The notes under the pieces: generated by a model
Database searches by the model: none
What the model was told of the DNA's origin: nothing
The model's input: the letters and a program-made list of their open reading frames with translations, nothing else
Assembly: GCA_000787465.1 (NCBI GenBank)
Contig: JSYX01000323.1
Coordinates: 1-38,814, forward strand
Direction of reading: 5' to 3'
Length of the DNA stretch: 38,814 nucleotides
From: Thermomucor indicae-seudaticae
Lineage: Eukaryota; Mucoromycota; Mucoromycetes; Mucorales; Lichtheimiaceae
Program-made: the position numbers and the translations under genes
In this document: one piece after another, positions 23,583-34,741 of the stretch
Position numbering within the stretch: position 1 is the first letter of the stretch
Layout: the number at the start of each line of letters is the position of its first letter

Positions 23583-24150
23583 ATGAGGTGGATGTTTTTT
23601 TTTACTGATCTCAGTAGAGGCTTTCTTTTAATGCGGACCAATGTACTAACATTAGACGATATGCAGCACCATCACAAAGCCAAAATCTGAAATGACGGAG
23701 GAGGAGCTCCGTAAGCAGGAAGAGATTGAATTCAACACCGGTCCACTCTCTGTACTTCAACAATCCGTCAAGAACAACAACCAAATCCTAATCAGCTGCC
23801 GCAACAACCACAAGATGCTTGCTCGTGTCAAAGCATTCGATCGGCACTGCAACATGGTACTTGAAAATGTCAAGGAGGTATAGCGTCATTAAGAACACAG
23901 TGAACAAGTACTCAAGGAGCAGCACTCAACCTCCCTCACATTATCCTATATATAGATGTGGACCGAAACTCCACGGACAGGCAAAGGATCAAAAGCTAAA
24001 CCTGTCAACAAGGATCGCTTTGTCAGCAAAATGTTCCTTCGTGGTGACTCTGTCGTTATGGGTTCGTGAAAAACTGATTTTGCTCACACACTTCTTGACA
24101 CAGATACTAACTATCTTTTTCCTTCTGTAGTTCTGCGTAACACTGTCTAA
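23583..24150 (+). CDS. SMD2: Small nuclear ribonucleoprotein Sm D2
   Basis: Core spliceosomal Sm protein; SmD2 joins the seven-member ring on U1, U2, U4 and U5 snRNAs. The exons are 23583-23587 (only ATGAG), 23667-23877, 23956-24061 and 24131-24150, giving 113 residues. The five-base first exon is inferred. It joins to give [16 protein letters not shown], matching the family N-terminus (human MSLLNKPKSEMTPEEL), and a TACTAAC branch point (23644-23650) precedes its acceptor. The Sm1 motif is seen as [20 protein letters not shown] and the Sm2 motif as [15 protein letters not shown]. Length and motifs are normal. It is convergent with ATG11, with 140 bases between the stops. Confidence 0.95.
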
Positions 24151-24290
24151 ATGGCAGTTGGTACCAATGAAAGGAGAATCTATAGTACTTTATTCGAGAG
24201 AACACACAAGGTATCATTGCATATGTACAATGTTATAAAACTTTCTGGTGATGGTGCAGATTTACCTTGGCGAAACGAAAGATTTCCTTG

Positions 24291-27200
24291 CTATTCCGGT
24301 GTAGAAGTCCATGCAAGTGTCGAGTCGATTGTCTTGGAATTTGATGTGTCGTTATCGGGCTGTTGCTGAGGAGAAGAGGATGAGTCGGTTCGAGTTTGTG
24401 CAAGATTAAAGTAGCCTATACTCTGTCGTCGTCTCTCGTGAGATGTCAACTGAGATGGCGGGGAAGTAGGCGGTATGTAGCTGTGCACAACATTGGAAGT
24501 TGAAAGTGACAAAGGAAACGGCGGACGACTGCTACTACTACTGGGAGAAGCTGGAAGCCTGGACGAAGATGATGGATCAGAGATGCTTGCCAATCCGGTA
24601 TCGGGCTGAGGAATTCCTCTTGATAAACTATAGCGTTTAGAGGCGATATTCCCATCTGATGAAGCAAGTTCCTCGGTATTCTCGTCCTTCCCGGAACTGT
24701 CTTTACGATGCCGACTGTGGCTTCGGTGAGACTTCCTGTGATAAGAGCTCTTCCAGTTCTCCACTTCCAAGTGATAGTACTTTAGACGATCTGCAAGGCC
24801 GTATGGGTTGGTGTCTGGGTCCTGTCCGCAGAATATAGCTTTGAGTGAGTACATGTTAACTGCCATACACTGAAAACCTTACATTAGCGTCGACTACGTG
24901 TTCCGTGATCGATGTGATACGAGCGACAATCCATTCTCGCGTGGTCATTTGATTTACGATGTCCCCTGACGCTTTCAAGAAATAATGAGGAGCATTGATG
25001 TTAAACGCGGCCCATGGTTTTCCGGTTGAATTGCGAGTAGGCAGAAATAACGCCACGTCGCCAACTTTAAAGCTAGTTTCGTCTCATTGAGAATGCCATA
25101 CGATAACAGCGACCACATTCAGTATGTAAGCTCACTTGCGGAAAGCAATCTTTTCACGCTCGCTACTGGAAACCTTGCTATACTTTTCTATATTGCTCTT
25201 GACGTTTAGGAGACAGGAAGGCAACTGGTATACATGTAGCTCCGTGACACGTTACCCTTCAACTCTTTGTATTCCTTTTGCCACCTTCGTGTCAATTCGT
25301 GTGCATCTTTTACTTTCCTCCGGACTTTCTGTACAAATTTGGCTGGATCGATGTTGTTAGCTGTTTGTAGTACCTCGCTCCATATAGCCATCATATTTCG
25401 ACCAGACAAACTGATTTTCTTGGTTATCGCTCCTGCCTCTTCTTCGTCAACTGGTAACTGCAGCTGATGCACTATTTCATACAATATCCCATTGCGGAAT
25501 TTTTCCAGTTTTTCAGCCATTTGAGTTGTCACGGCCTCAAGCTCGTGGTTGTGTTCTTCCGCAGATGACAACCGTATACCCAATTGCGCGTTCTCTTCAC
25601 TTACGGACTGTAACTCCTACATGAATAAACAGTTTAGAGGATACAGGATTGCCGATAAAAGAGCCTCGTTATCTTACCCTTCTGGATTCGGTAACTTCCA
25701 AGGTTAGGTCGTCCAGTAGCTTTCTCAACAAGTCAATCAAAGATTCGATTTCAGTATCGGGCTGAATCTCATCACTCCAGTCCGAGTACATAGAGACCAC
25801 TTGAACCAAGACATCTTTGATCGCCTTTTGGGATGCCATGACCTATAGTTTTCTGTATCAACGCAGATTCTTTTTAGTTATATTCAGAAGCCAAACCAAC
25901 CTCTTCCAATGCTTTTTGTTTGTTCATCCAGTCGCTCTCAGCTCTGGAAACCATTTCTCTTGCCTTTTCCTATTACGTTAGCTGACGAAACGATATATGT
26001 CTTGCTGAAATATGCACAAACCTGCGCAAGCCGTTGCCGGATTTCGTCTCTGGCCTTTTCTGTGTCACCCTTTTCTAATGTCAACTGGGCTAGCTTGTTC
26101 TCAATCTAAACATATTTCACGCACTTAGTGCATTATCCGGGGTCGTTCTTGGACTGTGTACTGACCTCTTCTTTCTCCTTATCCGACTGTTTCCGGTAGT
26201 CACTGAATTCTATGCGCACATTTTCTAAAGTGGACTCCACTTGTTCCTTTTCCTTTCTAACGTTTTCGCAATCGATGCGCATCCGCATGATATCCCGCTT
26301 ATGCTCTTCTTTTAGATGCTTAATCTGTTCTTCATGCTCTCTTTGCATTTTGGCTTTTTCCTCCTTCTCCTTTTCCAGTAACGCCTGAAGATCACGCATC
26401 TATTGATTTCAGCTTGTTAGGACAATTGCCGATATAAAGCTCCGCGGCGGTTACCTTCATACGCCAGTCTTCTTCCACACTTGCTATTCGGATGTCAGCC
26501 AGATTATCCTTGATCTGAGCTTCCTTGAGCAACTAGAACACCGTACACATAAATAGGCGATAATATTTCGGAAGTCCTTTTGGCTCGCTTACACTCTGCC
26601 TATTATCCTCATAAGTTTGCCTTTCTTCGTCAAGAAGTTGCTCTAGTTCTTGAACTTGTAACTTCAGATCTTGCAAATCTTGCTCCGTTTGTACTCTGTA
26701 ACTTTCCCACTGCAGCAGCTATTTCAGAACCCCTTCCCTACTTTCTCCCCTCATCTTTAGTATACACACCTGTTTCTGATCTTCCGATATCCGGATCTGT
26801 AAATCTGCAATAGCTGAGTCCCTTTGTTGAACAGCCTTCTTCAATTGCTCAATATTGCTTATTGCATCGTCATAATCCTTTGTGACAGCTTCAAGCTTCT
26901 GTTCAGTCATTGCTAGCTGGTGCTTTAGCTCGTTAAGTGGACCTGCTGCTTGCTCTCCCTCCACGATGGAGTAAGTTGAGGATGCGGTCGAAGTGGACCG
27001 TGGTGTCGGTTCGCACTGTGACTCAAGCCGACTGATACTACCCTGAATAACGTGGGATCCCGACTTGTAACTCTGATGCAGTGCCTTCTCCAGAGCTGAA
27101 ATTCTTGCCTCATATACCTGATACGTACCGTCAACGACGTTTACAAAGTACATCTATTGAGCAAATTAGAACTTACCTTTATTTGCTTCTCGGCTTCATT

Positions 27201-29987
27201 CAGTGCCTTCCTGGTTTGCTGTAGCTCGGCTTCAGCTGCATTAAGCGAAATTAATGCTGACATAAAAATATTACTGTCAGGATGCGGATTCTCGCGTTCA
27301 CTATCAGTATACCTGCCTTTATCATTCGGAAGAGTGCTCCATACTCGTTCCTCAACCGGACGGCCTTCCAAAGAAAGAGACAAGACTATTGTCCACCTGA
27401 TGGTGAGATACCAATATATGACTACCACGGCCTGTCCATGGACTTACAGGTAGAACCTATAGCTCTATACAGGCCCGCCTTGAGATTATCTATAGGATTG
27501 CTCATGCTGTCGATTAAATCCAGAAATCTGTCTCCAATAGTGTCTGCCTCTGTCGTTTGAAGCAGTGACCTAAACAAGCGAACATTTCAATCAGCCGACG
27601 GCATTTGGAGCACTTGCCGAAGTTTTCTTTACCTGGACTTGCTATTAGATATAGGTCTCTCTGTGGGAGTCCCGGAAAACGGCCGGTTAGCCGACAAAGC
27701 CCTCGAAAACGCTAAGCGTTTGTCAATCGTCTGCTGCAACGGGGACATTGTTCTCGCTGTGATCGATGAAGAAGCGGCGTAATACCGACCAACGTACTGA
27801 ATATAATCTACCTGTAATCTCAGTTTTCTGTATCTTTGAGGTCTATTAGGATAAACTAACCAATAACATCTTTCCGGTCCACATCAGGTTCGCCGCTAGG
27901 GCTGTCGATAACAGAAATTTCACATTGTGGAGTTGTCGCACTCAAACCTGACATGACATTAATGACTGGAAAAGTGTGCTTTCGCAGAAATCTCGTGTTC
28001 TACCTTGTATCTGAAAAGGCATAGGTTGCGCTTGTCCGAGTCTGAAGCGATCTCGTCGCTGTTGCTCCTCACTGCGGTATTTGGCCAGCAAATCCGCAAT
28101 CGTGCTCGCGCATTCATGGAGAGCCTACACCGAATTCATAAGCCAACGTAACATAATAAGTTAACAACTCAACTGAAAGGGCTCGTACCGCATTGTAAAC
28201 TTTTCGTCTAACCACTTCAATAAGAAGAGTTCCCTTTGGAGAATTAAGCGCAGGTAAGTGTCATGTGTAATCCACAGCTTCGACGGATAAGTTTTAATTA
28301 CATAGGCAAACAGAACTTCGTGTGGAGTTTCTAGTTCGCGGGTATCATGGTTTTCTTCAAATTGTTCGAGTTCTTTACTAGCTGTTTCTAGACGCTTGTC
28401 GATTGCATCGGTCTCGCTTTGAAGTCGAGCAACCAGATTCATGTTCACCAAAAAGTGTTCCATACTTCGTCGTTTATCCCACGCCAGTTTGGCGACTCTT
28501 TTCCGCACATCGGATTCGTATCCTCCCAACTTCGGAAGATAGTCGTTGACGTGATATTCGGCCAAATGAGTCAATGCTTCCAGTTTCTTCTTACCACCGG
28601 AGCTCAAAGGCCGAGATAAAGCACTAGAAATGGTAGTTTGGTCTGCTCCAGAACTAGTAACAGACTGATGCGGGCTTGCAGATGGAGGACGAAGCGATGA
28701 GACAGGTACTTGCAATAGTTCTGATATCCTGTCATAGATGCGCCCAAGATCCCGTTTGATTTTATCACGAAGAAATCTCGCTTTGCTCTGTATCTGTTCG
28801 GTGTCTGATACGATAGTGTCCAATGACTGCAAATCGTATCCTTCCGCAATGCGACTCTGAAGTTCCCGCTCGCTTGCCATCAGTTCCTCTTCCAGAACAC
28901 GTAGCGTTCGCAGCTCCCCACTTAATCTTTTGTAAAAGTGTTCTGCATCAGCTTGCAGGATTTGTATTCGCCGTTCATCAACCAGATCAAGTAAAGTTTC
29001 TCTGGACTTAGCACTGTCGACCACCATACAGTTTCGCAATGCATGATGTATTCGTAACCCTCGGAGTATCTCCAAATCAAGATTGATTGTCTCAATAAGT
29101 GCGAGCTGCCTTGACAGTTTTCTTTCAGCGCGAGAACGGAAATACGTTAATTTCTGCTGCAGCATCCCGTTGTGAAGTTCGACGTTTCTCATAGCTACAT
29201 TGAGCGCTTGACTTTGGATCTTTTCCTCCTTGGCCAAAGTCTTTGCCAGATCGGTATGCTTTGATATTAAACGCATTAATGACTAGTGTAGTGATAGATA
29301 AGTGTATTGTATTTAATCTCGTGAACACCTTTAGATACCCCACCTGACTATATTCATCAAAAGCAGTGAAAAGCTCTAGATATATGTTGCATGACTCATA
29401 AAGGCCAAGGGCATGGCTCTCTCTCGTCTGGTCTAAAGTAGATAATGTTGCCAACACTGCGCAGCAGCGTATTGAGTGACCATTGTCGATTTAGTTTTGC
29501 TCCCCTTGTAAAATGATATATATACCATCGAACGGTGGTAGCGCTGGTTGTAGCCTTGGCATTTCCACTTCCAGCAACGCCGAAATCTCGTTATCGGTGG
29601 CTCCAAGATATTGTCTGTCGTACAGAAATATATCATATTCATCCTGTCACAAGTTCATCCATCGACATGACTGCATTAATACACACAGAGGGTCTTCCAG
29701 AGTAAATGACACAACATACTGCTCCAGTTGCAGTGATTATGTCCCGGATCTGCTCTGCCTTGATTAGCTTGCCGAAACTTGTCATGAGTATCTGGTTTTC
29801 TGCCGACACAGCAGTAATTTGTTCGAGTTGATTTTTGAAATCGTCAAGGCTGCCAAGGCCAATGGCAACTTCATTAGTTTTCCAGTTGATCTTTATGATG
29901 GCGATAAGATACTTGCGTATCAATTTTTTCATTATTGTTACTATCCCATTCCACTTGTCGGCCTGTTTCTGCCCTATATATCCTCAT
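24291..29987 (-). CDS. ATG11: ATG11-type selective autophagy scaffold
   Basis: The start is MRIYRAETGRQ at 29987, an N-terminal ubiquitin-like fold continuing as SLDDFKNQLEQITAVSAENQILM (split here by prose: SLDDFKNQLEQ, then SAENQILMTSFGK), as in Atg11 and FIP200. A long helical region follows, including the large exon 28161-29276 (SKHTDLAKTLAKEEKIQSQA, ending MRYEPFQ). Next come extensive coiled coils between about 27.9 and 25.2 kb. The C-terminal Atg11 domain is clear: ALFLPTRNSTGKPWAAFNIN, APHYFLKASG, TREWIVARITSI, then NPYGLADRLKYYHLEVENW. After it, a Ser/Pro/Arg-rich tail of about 160 residues runs to TAG at 24291-24293. Atg11 links cargo receptors to the Atg1 kinase in mitophagy, pexophagy and related pathways. 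The exact first intron is ambiguous. Confidence 0.9.
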
Positions 29988-31116
29988 TATGTCCCATAAA
30001 TTAATGTAATCTACTAATCGACAGAAACAGGAAAGACAACCACAGCTGTGCTGCATGAAAGCACCAACATTTCCTAAATTGTAAATATTCGATGTCCGAT
30101 GGGATGGCGTGATTTGACACGGGTGTGCTGGAAAAGTGAGTAATTGGTGTAAAGGGCTTTATTAATCAATTAAAGAAAGAAGGTTGAGCGTATCTCCATA
30201 TTTGTCCCGTAAGATCAGTTTATGGAAATCGTATATCATACAACAGTGATTATCTACACTGTTCTGTTACGATGAACCTAATCTATTGTTGCTAATGGAT
30301 TTCGTTGTTATCATAATGGCGTCTTCTCTTTTGTCCATATGAAATGCCATCGAGTCAGTCATCCTGCTCTTGGATAAGCGTTGATCTTTCTTACACTTGT
30401 CACTGATGGTCCTTCAGGGTAAACCGCCTGGGACAAAGTTGAGGCCGCGTGCTCAATCAAGGCTGTTCAGCAAGTGCGTTGAAGTCCAAGTCTCAAGTAT
30501 TTTCCGTTTATCTGCAGTGCCCGTCGTACGTTTCTTACATACTTTGCGTCTCAGTTTCGCTGGATCTGCAAAACTTTGCAAGCCCATCCTTGTGTTTCTC
30601 TCTTATCCATATTGAACCCTTACTTTGTACATTATTCTCTTTTGCGTACTCCGGCTGCTGACAAGACGACTCCTGGAGGGTTGGAAGCCTTGCACTTGGC
30701 GACCCTCAAATTATATAGCCAGTCACTGCTAAAATGGTCTACATGTTCTGAAGCTGCCAAGGCACTACGGTGCGCCGGCGAGTGGATCCACTCGGGGTTC
30801 TTGCCGTGATTGGACTTAACGCAATTTACGTGTTCATACCCCGTGGACGATCTCTATGTAGCATACATCAAAACCAATCAAGTGATACCCCAGACCATAA
30901 GCATCTCTCGCTATATAGACTCTTATTCCAAAAAAATTAGATACTCTCGCTCTTCAAATAACTTGTCGTTAGTCACTGTGTAATCTTATGCCATGGAAGC
31001 CATACGGAATTCACATGCGCTCAACCCGGTTTTTCGAACACAGAAAAAACTCAGTAGTCAGCGGCAAACTGTCCTTTCCCCTTTTCCTGAGCCTACCACG
31101 CATAAACACGACCATT
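29988..31116. other. Intergenic region between ATG11 and PEX7
   Basis: About 1.1 kb between two divergent genes. Around 30400-30810 three overlapping plus-strand frames are open. One contains a helix-like segment (GGLEALHLATLKLYSQSLLK) ending at 30809. No single frame or spliced model gives a recognisable protein, and no family fits. It may hold an unrecognised small gene, a relic, or only the two promoters. Confidence 0.35.
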
Positions 31117-32325
31117 ATGTTCATTCGCCAACGGACGGAAGGCTTCAATGGCTATTCTGTAAGGAACCTTGACATCGGAAAAGGGGCCCTGGGTATTGAC
31201 GAGCCATTCTTGACAGGTGAAATGGAGCCCTTTCTTTGAGAATAAACTAGCAGTAGCAACGTCGTCCAATTTCGGACTGGTCGGTAATGGTCGGTTGTTC
31301 CTCATGGCAGCTAGCGGAGGACCCGAGGGTCTAGTAATTGAGAGAATGTATAGTTTCTTATATTCTGAAGGTCGTACATGTACATTTGGAAAAGAAGAAC
31401 TCATAGACCGTTTTGCACTTAGTTATGACACGCAGGATGGTCTGTTTGACTTGGCGTGGAGTGAAATCAATGAAAATCAAGTTGTTACTTCCAGTGGAGA
31501 TGGATCTATCAAAATGTGGGATGCAACCTTAGTCGTAAGCTTTTTTTCGCTTGTTAATTACATGCAATAAAGAGATCTAAGCTTATCAGCCGTTATAGGA
31601 TTTCCCTATACAAAATTGGCACGAACATCAGCGAGAAGTATATTCGGTAGATTGGAACCTGGTCACCAAAGACGTGTTTTCCAGTGGATCCTGGGATCAT
31701 ACAGTAAAGATTGTGAGTTGGTAAACTGGGTCGAGATGTAGACCAAGGAGGACTGACGTGGAATAAGTGGAATCCGCAAGCACCACGGTCCATTCAAACC
31801 TACACAGAACACACGCATTGCGTCTATAGTACTTCATGGTCACCATATAGTCCATCTGTACTCATTTCAGCATCGGGTGATCAAACGGTCAAGATATGGG
31901 ATATAAAGAGTCCTCGATCCGTCCAGACTCTGCGAGCCCATCAAAACGAGATATTATCCGTAGACTGGAACAAATATCAAGATGGAGTTTTTGTCACAGG
32001 ATCCGTCGATCGTACAGTGAGAATGTGGGATATGCGTCGGCCAGATCGAGAAATTGTGTGCCTAGCGGGTCACGAGTACGCTGTACGGCGAGTCCGGTGT
32101 TCACCCCATCGAGGCAATATTGTTGCAAGTGCTGGCTACGATATGAGCGTACGATTCTGGGACACGGCTGCGCCGCCTGGAACAAATCTCATGGAAGTAC
32201 ACGATGCCCATACCGAATTCGTCTTGGGCATTGACTTTAATCTCTACGTAGAAGGCCAGGTAGCTACTTGTGCTTGGGATGAAAATGTACATATCTTTAT
32301 GCCACCTTCCTTACTCCCACGGTAA
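31117..32325 (+). CDS. PEX7: Peroxisomal PTS2 receptor Pex7
   Basis: WD40 receptor that carries PTS2-signal proteins from the cytosol to the peroxisome. Exons are 31117-31158, 31217-31347, 31423-31534, 31599-31712 and 31768-32325, giving 318 residues, the normal family size. The N-terminus MFIRQRTEGFNGYSVKWSPF and SNFGLVGNGRLF are Pex7 hallmarks, followed by YDTQDGLFDLAWSE and six WD repeats (for example SSGDGSIKMWDA, SGSWDHTVKIWN, SASGDQTVKIWDI, TGSVDRTVRMWDM, SAGYDMSVRFWDT). The 75-base piece 31348-31422 is inferred to be an intron because removing it gives the conserved VIERIYDTQDG; it is in frame without stops, so retention would add 25 residues. The last exon ends SLLPR. It is divergent from ATG11. 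Confidence 0.93.
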
Positions 32326-32372
32326 AAAACAAGGAAGTTAGCTGTACCATATACATGTCTACATAGGTACTT

Positions 32373-32840
32373 TTATATTGCTCTTTGTAATTGATCCAAG
32401 GCTCTATCGAGTGCTTTGCTATAACAGAAAAGGTTTACATCATTGCAATCGCCATGTGAACGACAAAAGAGATGTTAATCACACTTACATTTGCTTTGCT
32501 ATTGCATGCAGTTGCACGAGATCTTTGTCCAACTCATCGCATTGCGTAATGAGTTGCACAGTTCTGGTTATACATACATCCATCTCTTTGGACAGGTCTT
32601 GGACAGCCGATTTATAGACGTTACTCGCTTCAGCAGTCGACGAGGACATCTAGTTTTGCTTCCACTTTAACCGAGATTGTTCACAATGAGCTTGTTCGTT
32701 CTAAGCATTACGAGTCGCATCTGCCCCTCAAGATTCTTAATGACTGCTCCGAGATCTTTGGATAATTCAGCCGCACGCGTTTCAAGTGTACGGAACAGAG
32801 CAAGATCAAGTGGAGGAGTATTGGGCGGGTCTTGTTCCAT
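32373..32840 (-). CDS. BORC complex subunit 6-like protein (lyspersin homologue)
   Basis: Three exons read in frame: 32712-32840, 32489-32649 and 32373-32418, giving 111 residues. The protein is a nearly continuous helix: LDLALFRTLETRAAELSKDL, GAVIKNLEGQMRLMSSSTAE, YKSAVQDLSKEMDVCITRT, then QCDELDKDLVQLHAIAKQI and IKALDRALDQLQ. Order and spacing resemble the C-terminal domain of human BORCS6: a Leu-rich helix, then NLEGQMR-like and CDELD-like blocks, and a final IKxxLDxL. BORC couples lysosomes to Arl8 and kinesin. Only this core domain is present; the long N-terminal extension of the animal protein is missing. It is convergent with PEX7, with 47 bases between stops. The assignment is by recollection of the family pattern, without a search. 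Confidence 0.7.
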
Positions 32841-33007
32841 TTACTAGAGCAAAAAGTAAAGAAAGAATATGGATAGCTGCTCCTTTTCGACGTTTTGTAC
32901 AAGTTTCCACAGCAAAGGCTGGGCGTCAGGTACTGCACTTTGGACCGGTGGTATCGTTTTTTTTCCTTTTAGTATATGAATAATATGGCAAGTGCGTTTC
33001 GAGTGTG

Positions 33008-34144
33008 CTAAGCTTTTTTGGCTGAGTGGGTGTTTGGGAACCTTTTCCGAAGCATACGAAGCATGAGGGTGAACCAATAGACATTGAGGAAACTGGTCAC
33101 GGCGTTCGCAACACCATATATAATCCAGTCTATACAGCAACTTGTTAAGATCAGGAAACAACGATGAACCCCCGCTTTTACGCTTACATCGCCAGGGCAC
33201 GAATTCTTTCACAGCGTAAATGTCAACTAAAAAGGGGATCGATCAGTTTTCACACTAGATAGAATGTGGCCCCCTCGACTTACTCCAGAGCCGGTACGAC
33301 ATGTAAAAACCGACAACGATTCTGGCCGCAAAGAATACAAAGATCAATAAGATACCGTTGATTAACTGGATTTTGCTGCCGGTCCAGCCGAGCTTGTCCT
33401 ATCATTTATTCTTATGATTAGAGAGACAGGCTTTGGAATGTCGTCTTTTTCCCTTAGATACTCACCATGAACCAGTTAAAGTTGAGAAACGGGGTGCTTG
33501 CTTCGTACAGTAGAAAGATGGCACCGTAATAGTTGATAAACGGCCGCTAATATACCATTATAAGCATCCTGCTGGGACAAAAAAGAGAGAAACACTTACG
33601 TAGGAGAGGAAAATCACAAAAAATCCAGCAAGACCATGGCACACCATGCTTATACCTTGATACTTGATGTAACGTATGGCCATCACAACATCCCAGATAA
33701 AGTAACTGCTCGTCTCTTTTCGTTTTAACATAGTTTGTCCTGCAAGCATGGTGCTCTCTGTCTTACCCGCATGAGATGGAGTAGAGATTTGCTGCAAAGG
33801 GACTGTAACCAAATACTTTGTCTTTGGCTAATTCTCCATCCATCAGGATGAATACGGACCCAATTGTAATGGTTACGCAATGACAAGTCGACACCACATG
33901 AACATGCCAATTCGTCGGGGTATACTATATAAAAATACGTAAGGAAGGCTCATAGTCTTGATTTCGCTTGCGTTTTCCTTACTCCTTTGAAAAACTGGAA
34001 CGTCTTTGGAAAGAGTATTGGAGATAGACATCGTGATATTTCGAATATGAGACAGCAAGCAACGGTTGAAAGCAGGATAACCTGCCAATGGTATCGCAAA
34101 GTGGTGAATCCGTATGTATCGCAAATTTCGTCAAATGTGATCAT
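33008..34144 (-). CDS. TLC-domain multi-pass membrane protein (TLCD4/TMEM56-like)
   Basis: Start MITFDEICDTYGFTTL at 34144; stop TAG at 33008-33010. Splicing gives about 260 residues with six to seven hydrophobic segments: QVILLSTVACCLIFEI, then WHVHVVSTCHCVTITIGSVF, ISCGYFIWDVVMAIR, ISMVCHGLAGFFVIFLSY, a NFNWFM block, GILLIFVFFAARIVVGFYM and IIYGVANAVTSFLNVYWFTL. WxxHVVSxxH and the SxGYFxWD block are typical of TRAM-LAG1-CLN8 domains. A basic tail (RMLRKRFPNTHSAKKA) faces the cytosol. Family members act in membrane lipid handling, some as ceramide synthases; this one lacks the Hox-like part and most resembles TLCD proteins of unknown reaction. An in-frame ATG at 34267 lies upstream of a TATA-like sequence, so 34144 is preferred. 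Confidence 0.85.
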
Positions 34145-34230
34145 TATTGCTATGAGCGGTGCATTCGGTGGATCAAAATACACACACGTAAAAGAGAGAA
34201 GAGAAAAGAGGCTTCCACGTTTTTTGATCC

Positions 34231-34239
34231 CTTTATATG
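34231..34239 (-). promoter_or_regulatory. TATA-like element of the TLC-domain gene
   Basis: The minus strand reads CATATAAAG about 90 bases upstream of the ATG at 34144. Its position and sequence fit a TATA box and argue that the upstream in-frame ATG at 34267 is not the start. Confidence 0.4.
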
Positions 34240-34287
34240 CAGCTGATCCCATGCCACGGCCCGCCATTGATGCCGACTGGGTCTAAA

Positions 34288-34318
34288 AGCAAGACCCCCA
34301 AAGAGAGGGGGGCTTTTT
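34288..34318. repeat. GC-rich hairpin followed by T run
   Basis: CCCCC, then AAAGAGA, then GGGGG with flanking AAGC and GCTT forms a short hairpin followed by TTTTTT on the plus strand. It looks like a bacterial terminator, but there is no upstream plus-strand gene and this is fungal DNA, so its role is unknown. Confidence 0.35.
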
Positions 34319-34741
34319 TACCGGATGCCCTGACAGAACGTTTTCCTCCATCACTGAAAAGGCATGTGACACAAGCTCTTGGCTTGAGCGTATGTTGACC
34401 CGATCAAAGCGACGCTGCCAAGATTAATCGGGTATTGAACCAAGCATGAAACCTTGTGCAGAACAATGTAAGGCTAGTAGTCTACACAGGACGATTAGTA
34501 GTCATGGTTAATTGCGCTTGAATTCATGCGAAAATCCTCGGGGTTAAAGTAAACACGTGGGCTATTGTATTGAATCTACATTACGAAATAGCATAGTAAG
34601 TAGCATACATCAAAAAACTACAGAGTTTCTCTTATTGTTCATAATTAGTGAGGTTGTTCCGTAAGTGAATATATATAAAGGAGGTGAAAAGAAAAGAAAG
34701 GAGTGGAATCAATTGCGTGTGTATATACATTGTATAAGAAC
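34319..34741. other. Intergenic region, no gene seen
   Basis: AT-rich sequence with a loose 7-bp inverted repeat (ACCCGAT and ATCGGGT, about 34398-34433). It should contain the 3' end of the methyltransferase transcript and the distal promoter of the TLC gene. Confidence 0.5.

Noticed and set aside
30397..30809. Frames that might form a gene between ATG11 and PEX7
   Set aside because: Three overlapping frames, no domain, and no splice scheme giving one protein; reported only as unassigned sequence.
2184..32325. WD40 cluster (WDR6, RAV1, PEX7) as a functional gene cluster
   Set aside because: The three belong to unrelated pathways and are separated by non-WD40 genes; WD40 proteins are common, so chance is sufficient.
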